A stretch of DNA of 64,000 nucleotides from UBA6663 sp044226485. Its GTDB lineage: Bacteria > Chloroflexota > Anaerolineae > Anaerolineales > UBA6663. The notes below the pieces were generated by a model. It was not told where the DNA came from and did not search any database. It saw only the letters and a program-made list of their open reading frames with translations. Within the stretch, counting starts at the first letter, position 1. The number at the start of each line of letters is the position of its first letter. Below are positions 31,294 through 39,092 of this stretch, piece after piece. Made by a program: the position numbers and the translations under genes. The stretch is from positions 1-64,000 of the forward strand of contig JBGAGY010000013.1 in assembly GCA_044226485.1 (NCBI GenBank), written 5' to 3'.

Positions 31294-32370
31294 TCAGCCC
31301 GTGAACGAGTCGTTGATCGCGTACAGGGCGCAGCGGTAGGAGATGTACGAGGTCAGCTCCAACAACGACTTCTCGCGCTTCTCCTTGCGCACCCAGAGAT
31401 CGAGGTCGGCGGAGCGATGAATGCATTTGTCGAGCAGGTCGCGCGCGGCAAGTTCCGGTACTCCCGTCCAGCGGCTGACCTGTGACGCGATGCTGCGCTT
31501 GTGCTTCCGCACGAAATGCTCGGCCTGGATGTAGTCGCGCTCGCGCTTGCGCCCGTTGCTCAACACCGCGGGCGGCGACCAGAACAGATCGCGGAGATCG
31601 GCGTCGATGTAACCCGTCGCGCCGGCGCGATAGGCGCGGGTGCTGCGCAGCTTGAAGAACTGCGCCAGCGTCATGTTGAACTCCTCGATCGGCTCGAACG
31701 GGTACGGAGCCTGCGTGATCGCCGGCTCCTCTGACCGCAGCTCCTTCATCAACGCATCGCAGAACCGCAACTTACGGAGCGCACCCGGATAGTTGCGGTA
31801 TTCACGCTCCCAACGCGCGCGCGGCTGGATCCAGACCGTGAAGGTCTCGGCCCAGTCTTCGTCGGGGTGCTTCTGGGCGTAGTGATCGCCTGACGGGTTC
31901 ACGTAGTCGCGGCTGTACGGGTTGACCCGCTGCAGATAGCGGTCGTTCACCGGGTAGGTCAGAAAGTAGTTGCCCTTGACGTTGAAGATCGACCGGAAGT
32001 CCTTGCGCGAGTAGAGCTTGTAGGCGTACGCCACGGCATGGCCGAGCTCGTGGCGCACCAGGTCGACGATCTCGGTCTGCGAATACTGGAAGCCGCGCAG
32101 GTCCAGGTTGAGCTGGCGCAGGAGCGGGTGGCAGTCGTAGAAGCCGAGCGCGATGCTGGTCGTGCCCGCGACGGTGCCGTAGCCGGTGGAGATATAGAAA
32201 TACGGCTCGAGTTGGCGCAGGCGTGTGCGATGCAGGTCCTGGCGGCCGATGCGGATGGCTTCGGCAAAGAACGACCCTTCGATCGACACGGGCAGCCGAT
32301 TCAGGGGAGTATGAAGCAGCTCCAGGATCTGGGTCGCGTCATTGAACAGGAGTTGTCGGGAGCGGCGCAT
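31294..32370 (-). CDS. Putative zinc metallopeptidase (HEXXH type)
   Basis: A 358-residue soluble protein without signal peptide. IVDLVRHELGHAVAYAY is an HEXXH zinc motif (HELGH), and DEDWAETFTVWI about 60 residues later supplies a glutamate in the position of a third ligand, as in gluzincin-like or putative zinc-binding peptidase families. N-terminal YISTGYGTVAGTTSIALGFYD and the C-terminal YISYRCALYAINDSFTG are not informative. Substrate unknown. It converges with the GT4 gene; two tRNA genes lie just upstream on the same strand. Confidence 0.7.
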   Translation of the reverse strand: MRRSRQLLFNDATQILELLHTPLNRLPVSIEGSFFAEAIRIGRQDLHRTRLRQLEPYFYISTGYGTVAGTTSIALGFYDCHPLLRQLNLDLRGFQYSQTEIVDLVRHELGHAVAYAYKLYSRKDFRSIFNVKGNYFLTYPVNDRYLQRVNPYSRDYVNPSGDHYAQKHPDEDWAETFTVWIQPRARWEREYRNYPGALRKLRFCDALMKELRSEEPAITQAPYPFEPIEEFNMTLAQFFKLRSTRAYRAGATGYIDADLRDLFWSPPAVLSNGRKRERDYIQAEHFVRKHKRSIASQVSRWTGVPELAARDLLDKCIHRSADLDLWVRKEKREKSLLELTSYISYRCALYAINDSFTG

Positions 32371-32436
32371 CGAATTCTGCTATGAAGCGATGTCCTGGGT
32401 GGACGGATGTCGCGGCCCGGCGTTGAAAACATCAGG

Positions 32437-32510
32437 CGCCCTCGGCAGGACTTGAACCCACAACCACTTGATCCGAAGTCAAGCGCTCTGTCCAATTGAG
32501 CTACGAGGGC
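32437..32510 (-). tRNA. tRNA-Arg (anticodon TCG)
   Basis: 74-base cloverleaf: acceptor GCCCTCG pairs with CGAGGGC, discriminator G; D arm TAGCTCAATTGGACAGAGC; anticodon stem CTTGA/TCAAG around loop CTTCGGA giving TCG; T arm with GGTTCAAGTCC. CCA is not encoded. Decodes CGA and, by wobble, other CGN codons. Confidence 0.95.
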
Positions 32511-32604
32511 CGATTCGCCCCGAAAGGCGTGCCGCTCGACTGAGCGGGACCAAAAGCTGAAGGATGCCGTTTCCAGCATCCTTCTGTTTTTGGCTGGCAA
32601 ACTG

Positions 32605-32677
32605 GGTGCCTGACGGGGCTCGAACCCGCAACTTCTTCATCCACAGTGAAGCGCTCTGCCATTGAGCTACAGGCACC
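32605..32677 (-). tRNA. tRNA-His (anticodon GTG)
   Basis: Acceptor GTGCCTG pairs with CAGGCAC, with an extra 5' G opposite discriminator C, the identity element of tRNA-His. Anticodon stem CTTCA/TGAAG around loop CTGTGGA gives GTG; T arm has GGTTCGAGCCC. CCA is not encoded in full. It lies about 1.1 kb from hisS, on the same strand and downstream of it. Confidence 0.95.
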
Positions 32678-32821
32678 ACGTGTTGCTTGCGGCAACAGCC
32701 CCTGATTATACAACAACCGAGGTCCAAACAAGGAAAACTCGCCGGAGATCAGGCCGCGCCGGCTATCCGGGGGCGTGGCCAAAATCCGGTTATTTCCAAG
32801 GAGCCATCAACCATTTCTGGG

Positions 32822-32850
32822 TTGGCGGCGCCCCGGGCGGCTCGTATTCT
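32822..32850 (+). promoter_or_regulatory. Promoter of the ThiF-like gene
   Basis: TTGGCG (32822-32827), 17-base spacer, TATTCT (32845-32850), then 6 bases to the ATG. No Shine-Dalgarno, so the message appears leaderless. Divergent from the two tRNA genes. Confidence 0.6.
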
Positions 32851-32856
32851 GGGCCC

Positions 32857-33759
32857 ATGACCCGCTATGACGAAGCCTTCGCCCGCAACATCGGGTTGGT
32901 GACCGAGGAGCAGCAGCGACGTCTGCGCGACGCCCGGGTAGGCGTCGCCGGATGCGGGGGTGGGGGTGGCGGCTACGTCGCGGCTCTGGCCCGAGCCGGA
33001 GTCGGTGGCTTCAGCCTGGCCGATCCCGACACCTTCGATTGGGTCAACTTCAACCGGCAGTATGGGGCCAGTCGGGCGACAGTGGGTCGCAACAAGGCTG
33101 AGGTGATGGGCGAGATCGTGCGCGGCATCAACCCTGAGGCCGATGTGCGAGTGCTTCCGGCCGCCCTTGATGAAGCGACCCTCGGCGACTTCCTCGACGG
33201 CGTTGACGTTGTGCTGGACGGGATCGACTTCTTCGCTCCGGCGGCGCGCCGGCTGCTGTATCGCGAGGCCCGGGCGCGTCGCATCCCGATTGTCGTGGGC
33301 GGGCCGATCGGCTGGAGTGCGGCCTGGCAGATCTGGAAACCGGATGGGCCGAGCCTCGAGGACTTCTGCGGCTTCAGGCCCGACATGCCCGACGAAGAAG
33401 TGCTGCTTCGCTACATCGTCGCGACCACGCCCGGCGGCACTCACCTGGCGTACATGCGGCCGGCGAGCATCGACTTCTCACGCCACGAGGCGCCGTCGCT
33501 CGGCCCGGTGGCGGCCATGCTGCACGGGGTGGTGGCGTGCGAAGTCGTCAACCTGCTGTTGGATCTGCGCCCGGTAAAGGCCGTTCCGCACTACTTCCAG
33601 TTCGACATCCGCACGCTCCAATTCAGGAGCGGCTATCTGTGGTGGGGCAACGCGAACCCGGTCCAGCGCTTCAAGATCTGGTTCGTGCGCCGTCTGCTGC
33701 GACGGGGCCAACGCGAAAGGGCCGCGGCTCTGGCTTCGGCAACGCCCTCCAGCGCCTGA
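32857..33759 (+). CDS. ThiF/MoeB-family E1-like protein
   Basis: A 300-residue member of the ubiquitin-activating-enzyme-like (ThiF/MoeB/HesA) adenylyltransferase family. Rossmann motif VGVAGCGGGGGGYVAALARAG, then DPDTFDWVNFNRQYG (the DxD...NxxRQ ATP and Mg site), GRNKAEVM and VVLDGIDFFAPAARRLL. MoeB-type enzymes have two CXXC zinc motifs; only a lone Cys (LEDFCGF) is seen in the corresponding region, and no clear thiolating Cys, so it may adenylate without forming a thioester. No ubiquitin-like partner gene is adjacent. ATG chosen by the -10 spacing; the frame is open upstream through the tRNA region, which is meaningless. hisS converges 21 bases away. Confidence 0.83.
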   Translation: MTRYDEAFARNIGLVTEEQQRRLRDARVGVAGCGGGGGGYVAALARAGVGGFSLADPDTFDWVNFNRQYGASRATVGRNKAEVMGEIVRGINPEADVRVLPAALDEATLGDFLDGVDVVLDGIDFFAPAARRLLYREARARRIPIVVGGPIGWSAAWQIWKPDGPSLEDFCGFRPDMPDEEVLLRYIVATTPGGTHLAYMRPASIDFSRHEAPSLGPVAAMLHGVVACEVVNLLLDLRPVKAVPHYFQFDIRTLQFRSGYLWWGNANPVQRFKIWFVRRLLRRGQRERAAALASATPSSA

Positions 33760-33780
33760 CTGCGCCCCAGCCGCGGACGG

Positions 33781-35040
33781 TCAGGCCGCCAGGATCGCGG
33801 CTGCCACCTCGTTGCGCGGGATGGCGCGCTGCTCGCGGGTGGCGAGGTCCTTGAGCATGACCACGCCGTTGGCGACCTCGTCGGGGCCCACGATCAGGGC
33901 AAAGCGCGCACCGACAGCATCGGCATACTTGAGTTGTTTGTCGAGCTTGACAGCTTCAGGGTACCACTCGGTCTTGACCCCGGCCGCGCGCAGCTCGGCG
34001 GCGAGCTTCAACGCCTCATCCTGCATCTCGGGCTTGAAGACCGTCACAAGCGCCTGGGTCGGCGCGGCGCGCAGCCCGGCGGCCTTGCCGTACTTCTGCG
34101 CGACAAGGCCGATGACGACGTCGCCCATCGCGAAGCCGACGCCCGGCAGGCGGTCGCCGCCGACATCGCCGACCAGGTTGTCGTAGCGGCCCCCGCCCAG
34201 GATCGCCCGGAATTCGCCCTCGCGATCGCGGGCTTCGAAGACGGTGCCGGTGTAGTAATCCAGGCCGCGGATGACGGTCGGGTCGTACTCGAGGTAAGGC
34301 GCGATGCCCAGGGCCGTCGCGGCTTTCACAAACGCCTGGCACTCCTCCGACTTGCGCCACAACTCCTTGTCGGCGAGCAAGGTCTTCAGACCGATCAGCT
34401 GCTCCTCGGTCACGCCAAGATCAAGGGCGTAACGATCCCATGCCTCGGCCGACATCTTGTCGCGGCGGTCGATCAGGCGGAAGACGTCGCGCTTGCGCTC
34501 GGTGAGGCCGAGGGCCGACAGTTCGGCGTCCATCAACCGGCGGTTGTTGAACTGGATACGTACGTCATCGGGCCCGAGACCGATGTTGGCGAAGAACGTC
34601 GCGGGCACGGCGGCCAGCTCGGCGTCCGCGGCCGGGCTGTCGACGCCGAGCAGGTCGACGTTCCACTGGAAGAACTCACGCGAACGGCCCTTTTGCGGGC
34701 GCTCGTATCGCCAGAACGGTCCGAAGCTCCACCAGCGGATGGGGCGGGGAAGCAGGCCCTGACGAGCGGCGACCATGCGCGCCAACGACGGCGTCAACTC
34801 CGGACGCAGCGTGATCTGATCGCCGCCGCGATCGTTGAAGACGAAGGCCTGCTCCTTAACCAGTTCCTCGCCCGACTTCGCAGCGTAGAGATCGAGGGTT
34901 TCCAGGAAGGGGCCGTCCCACTCCTGGTAGCCGAAGGCCTGGGCGGCGGCGCGCATGTTGGCGTAGAGCCAGTTGCGCAGAGCCATCTGTTCCGGATAGA
35001 ACTCGCGCGTGCCTTTGACGGTAGGGACCTTGTTTTTCAT
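33781..35040 (-). CDS. hisS: Histidyl-tRNA synthetase
   Basis: Class II histidine-tRNA ligase, 419 residues. Motif 1 region KGTREFYPEQMALRNWL, ITLRPELTPSLAR, motif 2 FWRYERPQKGRSREFFQ, the two histidine-specific signatures (LDYYTGTVFE and the GGGRYDNLVG region) and the C-terminal anticodon-binding alpha/beta domain starting around TQALVTVFKPEM. Length is normal. It is preceded by a histidine leader peptide and an attenuator whose terminator ends about 15 bases before the ATG, so low charged tRNA-His should raise expression. GAGGACGC lies just upstream of the ATG. Confidence 0.97.
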   Translation of the reverse strand: MKNKVPTVKGTREFYPEQMALRNWLYANMRAAAQAFGYQEWDGPFLETLDLYAAKSGEELVKEQAFVFNDRGGDQITLRPELTPSLARMVAARQGLLPRPIRWWSFGPFWRYERPQKGRSREFFQWNVDLLGVDSPAADAELAAVPATFFANIGLGPDDVRIQFNNRRLMDAELSALGLTERKRDVFRLIDRRDKMSAEAWDRYALDLGVTEEQLIGLKTLLADKELWRKSEECQAFVKAATALGIAPYLEYDPTVIRGLDYYTGTVFEARDREGEFRAILGGGRYDNLVGDVGGDRLPGVGFAMGDVVIGLVAQKYGKAAGLRAAPTQALVTVFKPEMQDEALKLAAELRAAGVKTEWYPEAVKLDKQLKYADAVGARFALIVGPDEVANGVVMLKDLATREQRAIPRNEVAAAILAA

Positions 35041-35050
35041 GGTGCGTCCT

Positions 35051-35108
35051 CAAACAAAAACGCGGGCTTCGGGCCCGCGTGGAGAGATCTCGATGCCTGG
35101 GCGGCCCG
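35051..35108 (-). promoter_or_regulatory. Transcription attenuator of hisS
   Basis: Terminator on the minus strand: 8-bp stem (35060-35067 with 35073-35080, loop of 5) followed by TTTTGTTTG. The strand CGGGCCGC (35101-35108), four bases past the leader stop codon, can pair with GCGGGCCCG (35070-35078) with one bulged G, which sequesters the 5' arm of the terminator. Same plan as the arginine attenuator at 0.9 kb. Confidence 0.83.
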
Positions 35109-35112
35109 TTCT

Positions 35113-35157
35113 TCACTCGTCGAAATGATGATGGTGAGCGTGCCGCCGCGTGAACAT
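35113..35157 (-). CDS. Histidine-rich attenuator leader peptide (HisS leader)
   Basis: A 14-codon ORF, MFTRRHAHHHHFDE, with five His in six consecutive residues. It starts 6 bases after a TATAAT box and ends four bases before the antiterminator strand. Stalling on the His run (codons 8-11) leaves the antiterminator strand just clear of the ribosome footprint. Function is ribosome-mediated sensing of charged tRNA-His. Confidence 0.9.
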   Translation of the reverse strand: MFTRRHAHHHHFDE

Positions 35158-35163
35158 GGCAAC

Positions 35164-35169
35164 ATTATA
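35164..35169 (-). promoter_or_regulatory. -10 box of the hisS leader
   Basis: Perfect TATAAT on the minus strand, 6 bases before the leader ATG. No consensus -35. The remaining bases up to the ArsR-type gene at 35396 are gene-free; the part next to that gene (about 35340-35395) is AT-rich and probably carries its promoter, with TACAAT around 35350. Confidence 0.65.
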
Positions 35170-35395
35170 CGCGAGATACCGACGCCCGCCTGAGGGCCGG
35201 GCCAGCCCTCCCCCATAAATCCCCGCATATCCCGATGCATCTGGCCTGGCAACTTCGCGCGACGACCGGGTTCGGTTCCGCTCACCGCCCAGCACCGGGC
35301 CAGTTCTTTGCCGAGACCGCCCAAAAAATGGACGCCAGGCGAGTATTAAATACAATTACGATTGGAAACACAAAAATACGCAGCGAAACAACCTT

Positions 35396-36490
35396 ATGTC
35401 ACAAAACCCGCGTATTCCCTCACACCGTGTTCTCGCTCTGACAGCTTCGGACTCTGAGGTGGACCGGTTGGAAGCTGTCACCAAGGCTTTGGGGTCAGAC
35501 AAGCGGCTGAGCATCCTGAAGTACCTGGGAACGCATACCGCCAGCGTCCTCGAAATCGCCGAGGCGCTCGACATCCCGGCCTCGACGGCGACCCAGCACA
35601 TCAACGTGCTCGAGAACGCCGGCCTGATCCAGACCGATCTGCAGCCGGCCAGCCGCGGGCTGCAGAAGATGTGCGCCCGTGTGTTCGACCAGATCGTCAT
35701 CCAGCTGCCGGCGCAGATGCCGCCGCAAGAATCCATGATCGACGTGGCCATGCCGATCGGCGCCTACGTCAATGCCGAGGTGGTGCCGACCTGCGGCCTG
35801 GCCGGAGAGTGGGGCCTGATCGGCCACCTCGACGAGCCCACAACGTTTTACGAGCCAGAACGCGTCCATGCTCAGTTGCTCTGGTTTCGCCGCGGCTTCG
35901 TGGAGTATCGCTTCCCGAATCGATTGCCGCCCGGGATGTCCCTCGACGCTGTCGAACTGAGCTTCGAGGCGTGTTCGGAGGCGCCGCTTCATCACATCAA
36001 CTGGCCGTCGGACATCACGGTCTGGATCAACGGCTGCGAGATCGGCACCTGGACAAGCCCGTCCGATTTCGGCGGCGAGCGCGGCGCGCTCACGCCGCAA
36101 TGGTGGGACGACAACAACACGCAGTTCGGGCTCCTCAAAGTCTGGAAGGTGGCCTCGAACGGAAGCTACGTCGATGGCCTGCGCGCGTCTGACGTTCGCC
36201 TGCCGGATCTCGGCATCGGCGTCGGCGGCACCATCACGGTTCGCATCGGCATCAGGGACGATGCCCATAACGTGGGCGGTCTGAATCTGTTCGGTAACAA
36301 ATTCGGCAACTACCCGCAGGACATCGTCCTGAAGCAACGCTATCACCGCGACGGATCGTCAAGCCGGCTGGAGACCGCCCAGCCGAACCAAAGATCGGCC
36401 GCGGCGAGCCGGGCTTTGACTGATCACCCAGAGGAAGGAGGTGAAACGGTTCCTGCCGAACCAAGTCGTTCGCTCGATCACGTGACCTAA
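35396..36490 (+). CDS. ArsR-type winged-helix regulator with large C-terminal domain
   Basis: A 364-residue transcription factor. Residues about 20-85 are an ArsR-like winged helix: ALGSDKRLSILKYLGTHTASVLEIAEALDIPASTATQHINVL (cut here) includes the recognition helix IPASTATQHINVL. Residues about 100-310 form a long beta-rich domain with many Trp, HHINWPSDITVWINGCEIGTW and GALTPQWWDDNNTQFG, which looks like a jelly-roll or sugar-binding module; the tail is low complexity. Metal-binding Cys motifs of classic ArsR are absent. It is followed after 27 bases by the sugar ABC operon, so it is the likely sugar-responsive regulator of that operon, by inference. Preceded by an AT-rich promoter region. 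Confidence 0.8.
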   Translation: MSQNPRIPSHRVLALTASDSEVDRLEAVTKALGSDKRLSILKYLGTHTASVLEIAEALDIPASTATQHINVLENAGLIQTDLQPASRGLQKMCARVFDQIVIQLPAQMPPQESMIDVAMPIGAYVNAEVVPTCGLAGEWGLIGHLDEPTTFYEPERVHAQLLWFRRGFVEYRFPNRLPPGMSLDAVELSFEACSEAPLHHINWPSDITVWINGCEIGTWTSPSDFGGERGALTPQWWDDNNTQFGLLKVWKVASNGSYVDGLRASDVRLPDLGIGVGGTITVRIGIRDDAHNVGGLNLFGNKFGNYPQDIVLKQRYHRDGSSSRLETAQPNQRSAAASRALTDHPEEGGETVPAEPSRSLDHVT

Positions 36491-36517
36491 CCACGACCTT
36501 TGTAGGAGGAGACCGCG

Positions 36518-37885
36518 ATGAAGAGACCCATGCAGCGCTCTTTCCCGATCCTGATTACGGCCGCTCTAGTCGCTGCGGCCTGCGCCCCTGGCGCGACGAA
36601 CACAGCGCCACCCGCAGCGACCGAGCCGGCCGCCACCTTACCGCCGGCTGCTACGTTACCCCCGGCAGCCACCGCCGGCCCCATCGCAACGGCTGTGCCC
36701 AGCGAATGCGGCACCGTGCAGCTTCAATACTGGAATCCGTTCACCGGCCCTGACGGCCCCTTCATGGGCCAGATGGTCGACGCCTTCAACGCCGATCACC
36801 CCGAGATCCAGGTGACGATGACCAGTCAGGGCGAGTACTACACGCAGCTGACCACGGCTGCGGCGGCTGACACGCTGCCCGACGTGGCCATCGTCCACGC
36901 CGACCAGGTGGCGACCCAGGCGTTCCGCCATGTGCTCCGCCCCATCGACGAACTCGTGTCGTCGGCCCAGATCGATGGCAGCGACTTCCCCGAAGCCGTG
37001 TGGGCAGCGGGCGAGGTCGCCGGACAACGCTACAGCATCCCGCTCGACATCCACCCGATGACGATGTTCTACAACGCCGACCTGCTCGAAGCGGCCGGCA
37101 TCACGGCGCCGCCCACCAACGGCGAAGAGTTCGCGGCTGCGGCCACGGCCGTCATGGCGGCGGACAACAAGGGCTTCGACATCACCGGAGGCTTCCCGGT
37201 GCAGCAGATCTTCCAGCAGCTGCTTCATCAGTTCGGCGGCAGTGAGTTCAACGCCGACGGCACCGAGGCGACCTGGAACAGCGAGGCGGGCGTGCAGGCC
37301 ATGCAGTGGATGCTCGACGCCCAGAAGAACTGGTCGGAGCCGAATCTCGAGGTCGACGCCGAGCTGAACGCCTTCAAGTCCGGCACGGTCGGCATGATCT
37401 GGAACGGCATCTGGCAGACGACCAACGTCACGGGCGACGGCGTCGAGTTCAAGGGCATGGCGACCGCCGTGCCGCAGATCGGACCGAACCCGGCGACCTG
37501 GGCGGGCTCGCACCAGTTCACGCTGCCGACGCACGGCACCATCGATCCCTGCAAGGACGCGGCGGCCGGCATCTTCATCAAGTACATGCTCGACAACTCG
37601 GTCACGTGGGCCAAGGCCGGCCAGATCCCGGCCAGCAAATCGGTCCGCGCGAGCGAGGAGTTCATGGCCGTCGAGCCGCAGGCCTCGATCGCGCCGTCCA
37701 TCGAGAACGCGATCTTCCCGCCGTCGGTGCCGGGCATCACCGATGCCTTCGGGCCGCTGGGCGAGGCCGTCGGCGCGCTCATGAACGGCACGGCCACCGA
37801 CATCCAGGCCACGCTCGACGACTCGGTGACCCGAGCGAACGAGATCCTGGTCCAGAACCGCGACACGTACGGCGACACGCCGTAG
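36518..37885 (+). CDS. Sugar ABC transporter substrate-binding lipoprotein
   Basis: A 455-residue family 1 extracellular solute-binding protein. The lipoprotein signal ends in LVAAACAP (Cys at about residue 22), then an unusually repetitive linker of TLPPAA-type repeats. Ligand-binding body: VQLQYWNPFTGPDG, FNADHPEIQVTM, DVAIVHADQV, YSIPLDIHPMTMFYN and GMIWNGIWQTTN. Strong AGGAGG eight bases before the ATG. It supplies two permease genes downstream; no ATPase gene is present, so a shared multi-sugar ATPase is presumably encoded elsewhere. Neighbouring GH43 enzymes suggest arabino- or xylo-oligosaccharide as ligand. Confidence 0.92.
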   Translation: MKRPMQRSFPILITAALVAAACAPGATNTAPPAATEPAATLPPAATLPPAATAGPIATAVPSECGTVQLQYWNPFTGPDGPFMGQMVDAFNADHPEIQVTMTSQGEYYTQLTTAAAADTLPDVAIVHADQVATQAFRHVLRPIDELVSSAQIDGSDFPEAVWAAGEVAGQRYSIPLDIHPMTMFYNADLLEAAGITAPPTNGEEFAAAATAVMAADNKGFDITGGFPVQQIFQQLLHQFGGSEFNADGTEATWNSEAGVQAMQWMLDAQKNWSEPNLEVDAELNAFKSGTVGMIWNGIWQTTNVTGDGVEFKGMATAVPQIGPNPATWAGSHQFTLPTHGTIDPCKDAAAGIFIKYMLDNSVTWAKAGQIPASKSVRASEEFMAVEPQASIAPSIENAIFPPSVPGITDAFGPLGEAVGALMNGTATDIQATLDDSVTRANEILVQNRDTYGDTP

Positions 37886-38020
37886 GGACCGCAGACCACA
37901 GACCGCGGATCGCGGGAGGCGTCTGAGAGGCAGACGAATGACGAAGGACGAAGGACGACGTGCGCCTCAATGGGCCGCACAGCCTTCGTCATTCGTCTGC
38001 GGTCCGCGGTCTGCGGTCTA
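37886..38020. repeat. GGTCCGCGGTC-family inverted repeat, binding protein/permease junction
   Basis: Imperfect palindrome filling the gap between the binding protein and first permease. Outer arms share GACCGCAGACC / GGTCTGCGGTC; inner arms are a perfect 17-base inverted repeat, 37931-37947 with 37983-37999. In RNA it would form a long stem, possibly lowering permease expression relative to the binding protein. Confidence 0.75.
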
Positions 38021-38038
38021 GACGAAAGGCAGGTGCCC

Positions 38039-38983
38039 ATGGCCACGACCGCCACTCAACTGAACGCGGTGCCCCGAACGGAGAAGCCGCGCCGCAGGAC
38101 GAGCCTGGTTCCGTACCTGTTCATCCTGCCGCACCTGATCTTCTTCGCCGTCTTCATCGGCTACCCGTTCTTCAACGGCATCTATATCAGCTTCCTCAGC
38201 TTCGATTATCTGCGGCCTGAGGCGACGCGCTTCGTGGGGCTGCAGAACTACATCGACCTCTTCACGGCGGGTTCGGTCAAGTTCCAGGAGTTCTGGAACT
38301 CGATGCGCGTCACGCTCGAATTCGTGCTGTACAGCGTCCCGCCGCTCGTGCTGATCCCGCTCTTCCTGGCGGTGCTGCTCAACGCCAAAGTGCCGGGCCG
38401 CCAGTTCTTCCGCAGCGTGCTCTTCGCGCCCTGGGTGCTTTCCTGCGCCGTGATCTCGCTGATCTGGTGGTGGATCTTCCAGAGCCAGGGCGGCCTGCTC
38501 AACAGCTATCTCGACCAGATCGGGCTGCCCACGCCGCGCTGGCTGTCGACCATGCCATACGCGATGGTGACGATCGTGGTCGCCACGATCTGGTGGACGA
38601 TGGGCTACAACATGGTCATCCTGCTGGCCGCGCTCCAGGACATCCCCGAATACCTGTACGAGGCGGCCTCGATCGACGGCGCGAATGGGCGGCAGATGTT
38701 CTGGAACATCACGCTGCCGATGCTTCAACCGGTTCTTCTGTTCATCGTCACGACCACGATCATCGCGTCGTTCAATCTGCTCGGTCAGCCGATGATGATG
38801 ACCCGCGGCGCCCCCGCCCAACCGGGCGGCGGCGGTGCGACGGAGCCCGTCATGCTGCGCATCTTCAACGAGGGCTTCGTCAGGCCGTTCCAGGGCAGCG
38901 CGGCGGCGATGTCGCTGATCACCGCCGTCTTGATGATGGCCTTCTCCTATCTGAACTTCAGAGTATTGAGGCGCAAGGAATGA
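38039..38983 (+). CDS. Sugar ABC transporter permease 1 (MalF-like)
   Basis: A 314-residue inner-membrane permease with six expected helices: FILPHLIFFAVFIGYPFFNG first, then VLYSVPPLVLIPLFLAVLL and others. The EAA loop that contacts the ATPase is YEAASIDGANGRQMFWNITLPM. The ATG MATTATQLNAVPR has AGGCAGG upstream; 23 further codons are open but lie in the repeat. Partner of the permease encoded 109 bases downstream. Confidence 0.93.
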   Translation: MATTATQLNAVPRTEKPRRRTSLVPYLFILPHLIFFAVFIGYPFFNGIYISFLSFDYLRPEATRFVGLQNYIDLFTAGSVKFQEFWNSMRVTLEFVLYSVPPLVLIPLFLAVLLNAKVPGRQFFRSVLFAPWVLSCAVISLIWWWIFQSQGGLLNSYLDQIGLPTPRWLSTMPYAMVTIVVATIWWTMGYNMVILLAALQDIPEYLYEAASIDGANGRQMFWNITLPMLQPVLLFIVTTTIIASFNLLGQPMMMTRGAPAQPGGGGATEPVMLRIFNEGFVRPFQGSAAAMSLITAVLMMAFSYLNFRVLRRKE

Positions 38984-39073
38984 CGACGGACGGCCGACGG
39001 CGGACCGCGGAGGTCAGCCGTCGTCAAATGCGGAGCACACCACAGCGGTCTGCCATCAGCGGTCCGCGGTCGC
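38984..39073. repeat. GGTCCGCGGTC-family inverted repeat, permease/permease junction
   Basis: Left part 38984-39010 holds CGGACCGCGG; right part 39045-39073 holds GCGGTCCGCGGTC, in opposite orientation, with about 35 unrelated bases between. Starts directly after the stop of permease 1. Confidence 0.65.
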
Positions 39074-39092
39074 TCTCCGAGAGGAGGCTCTC

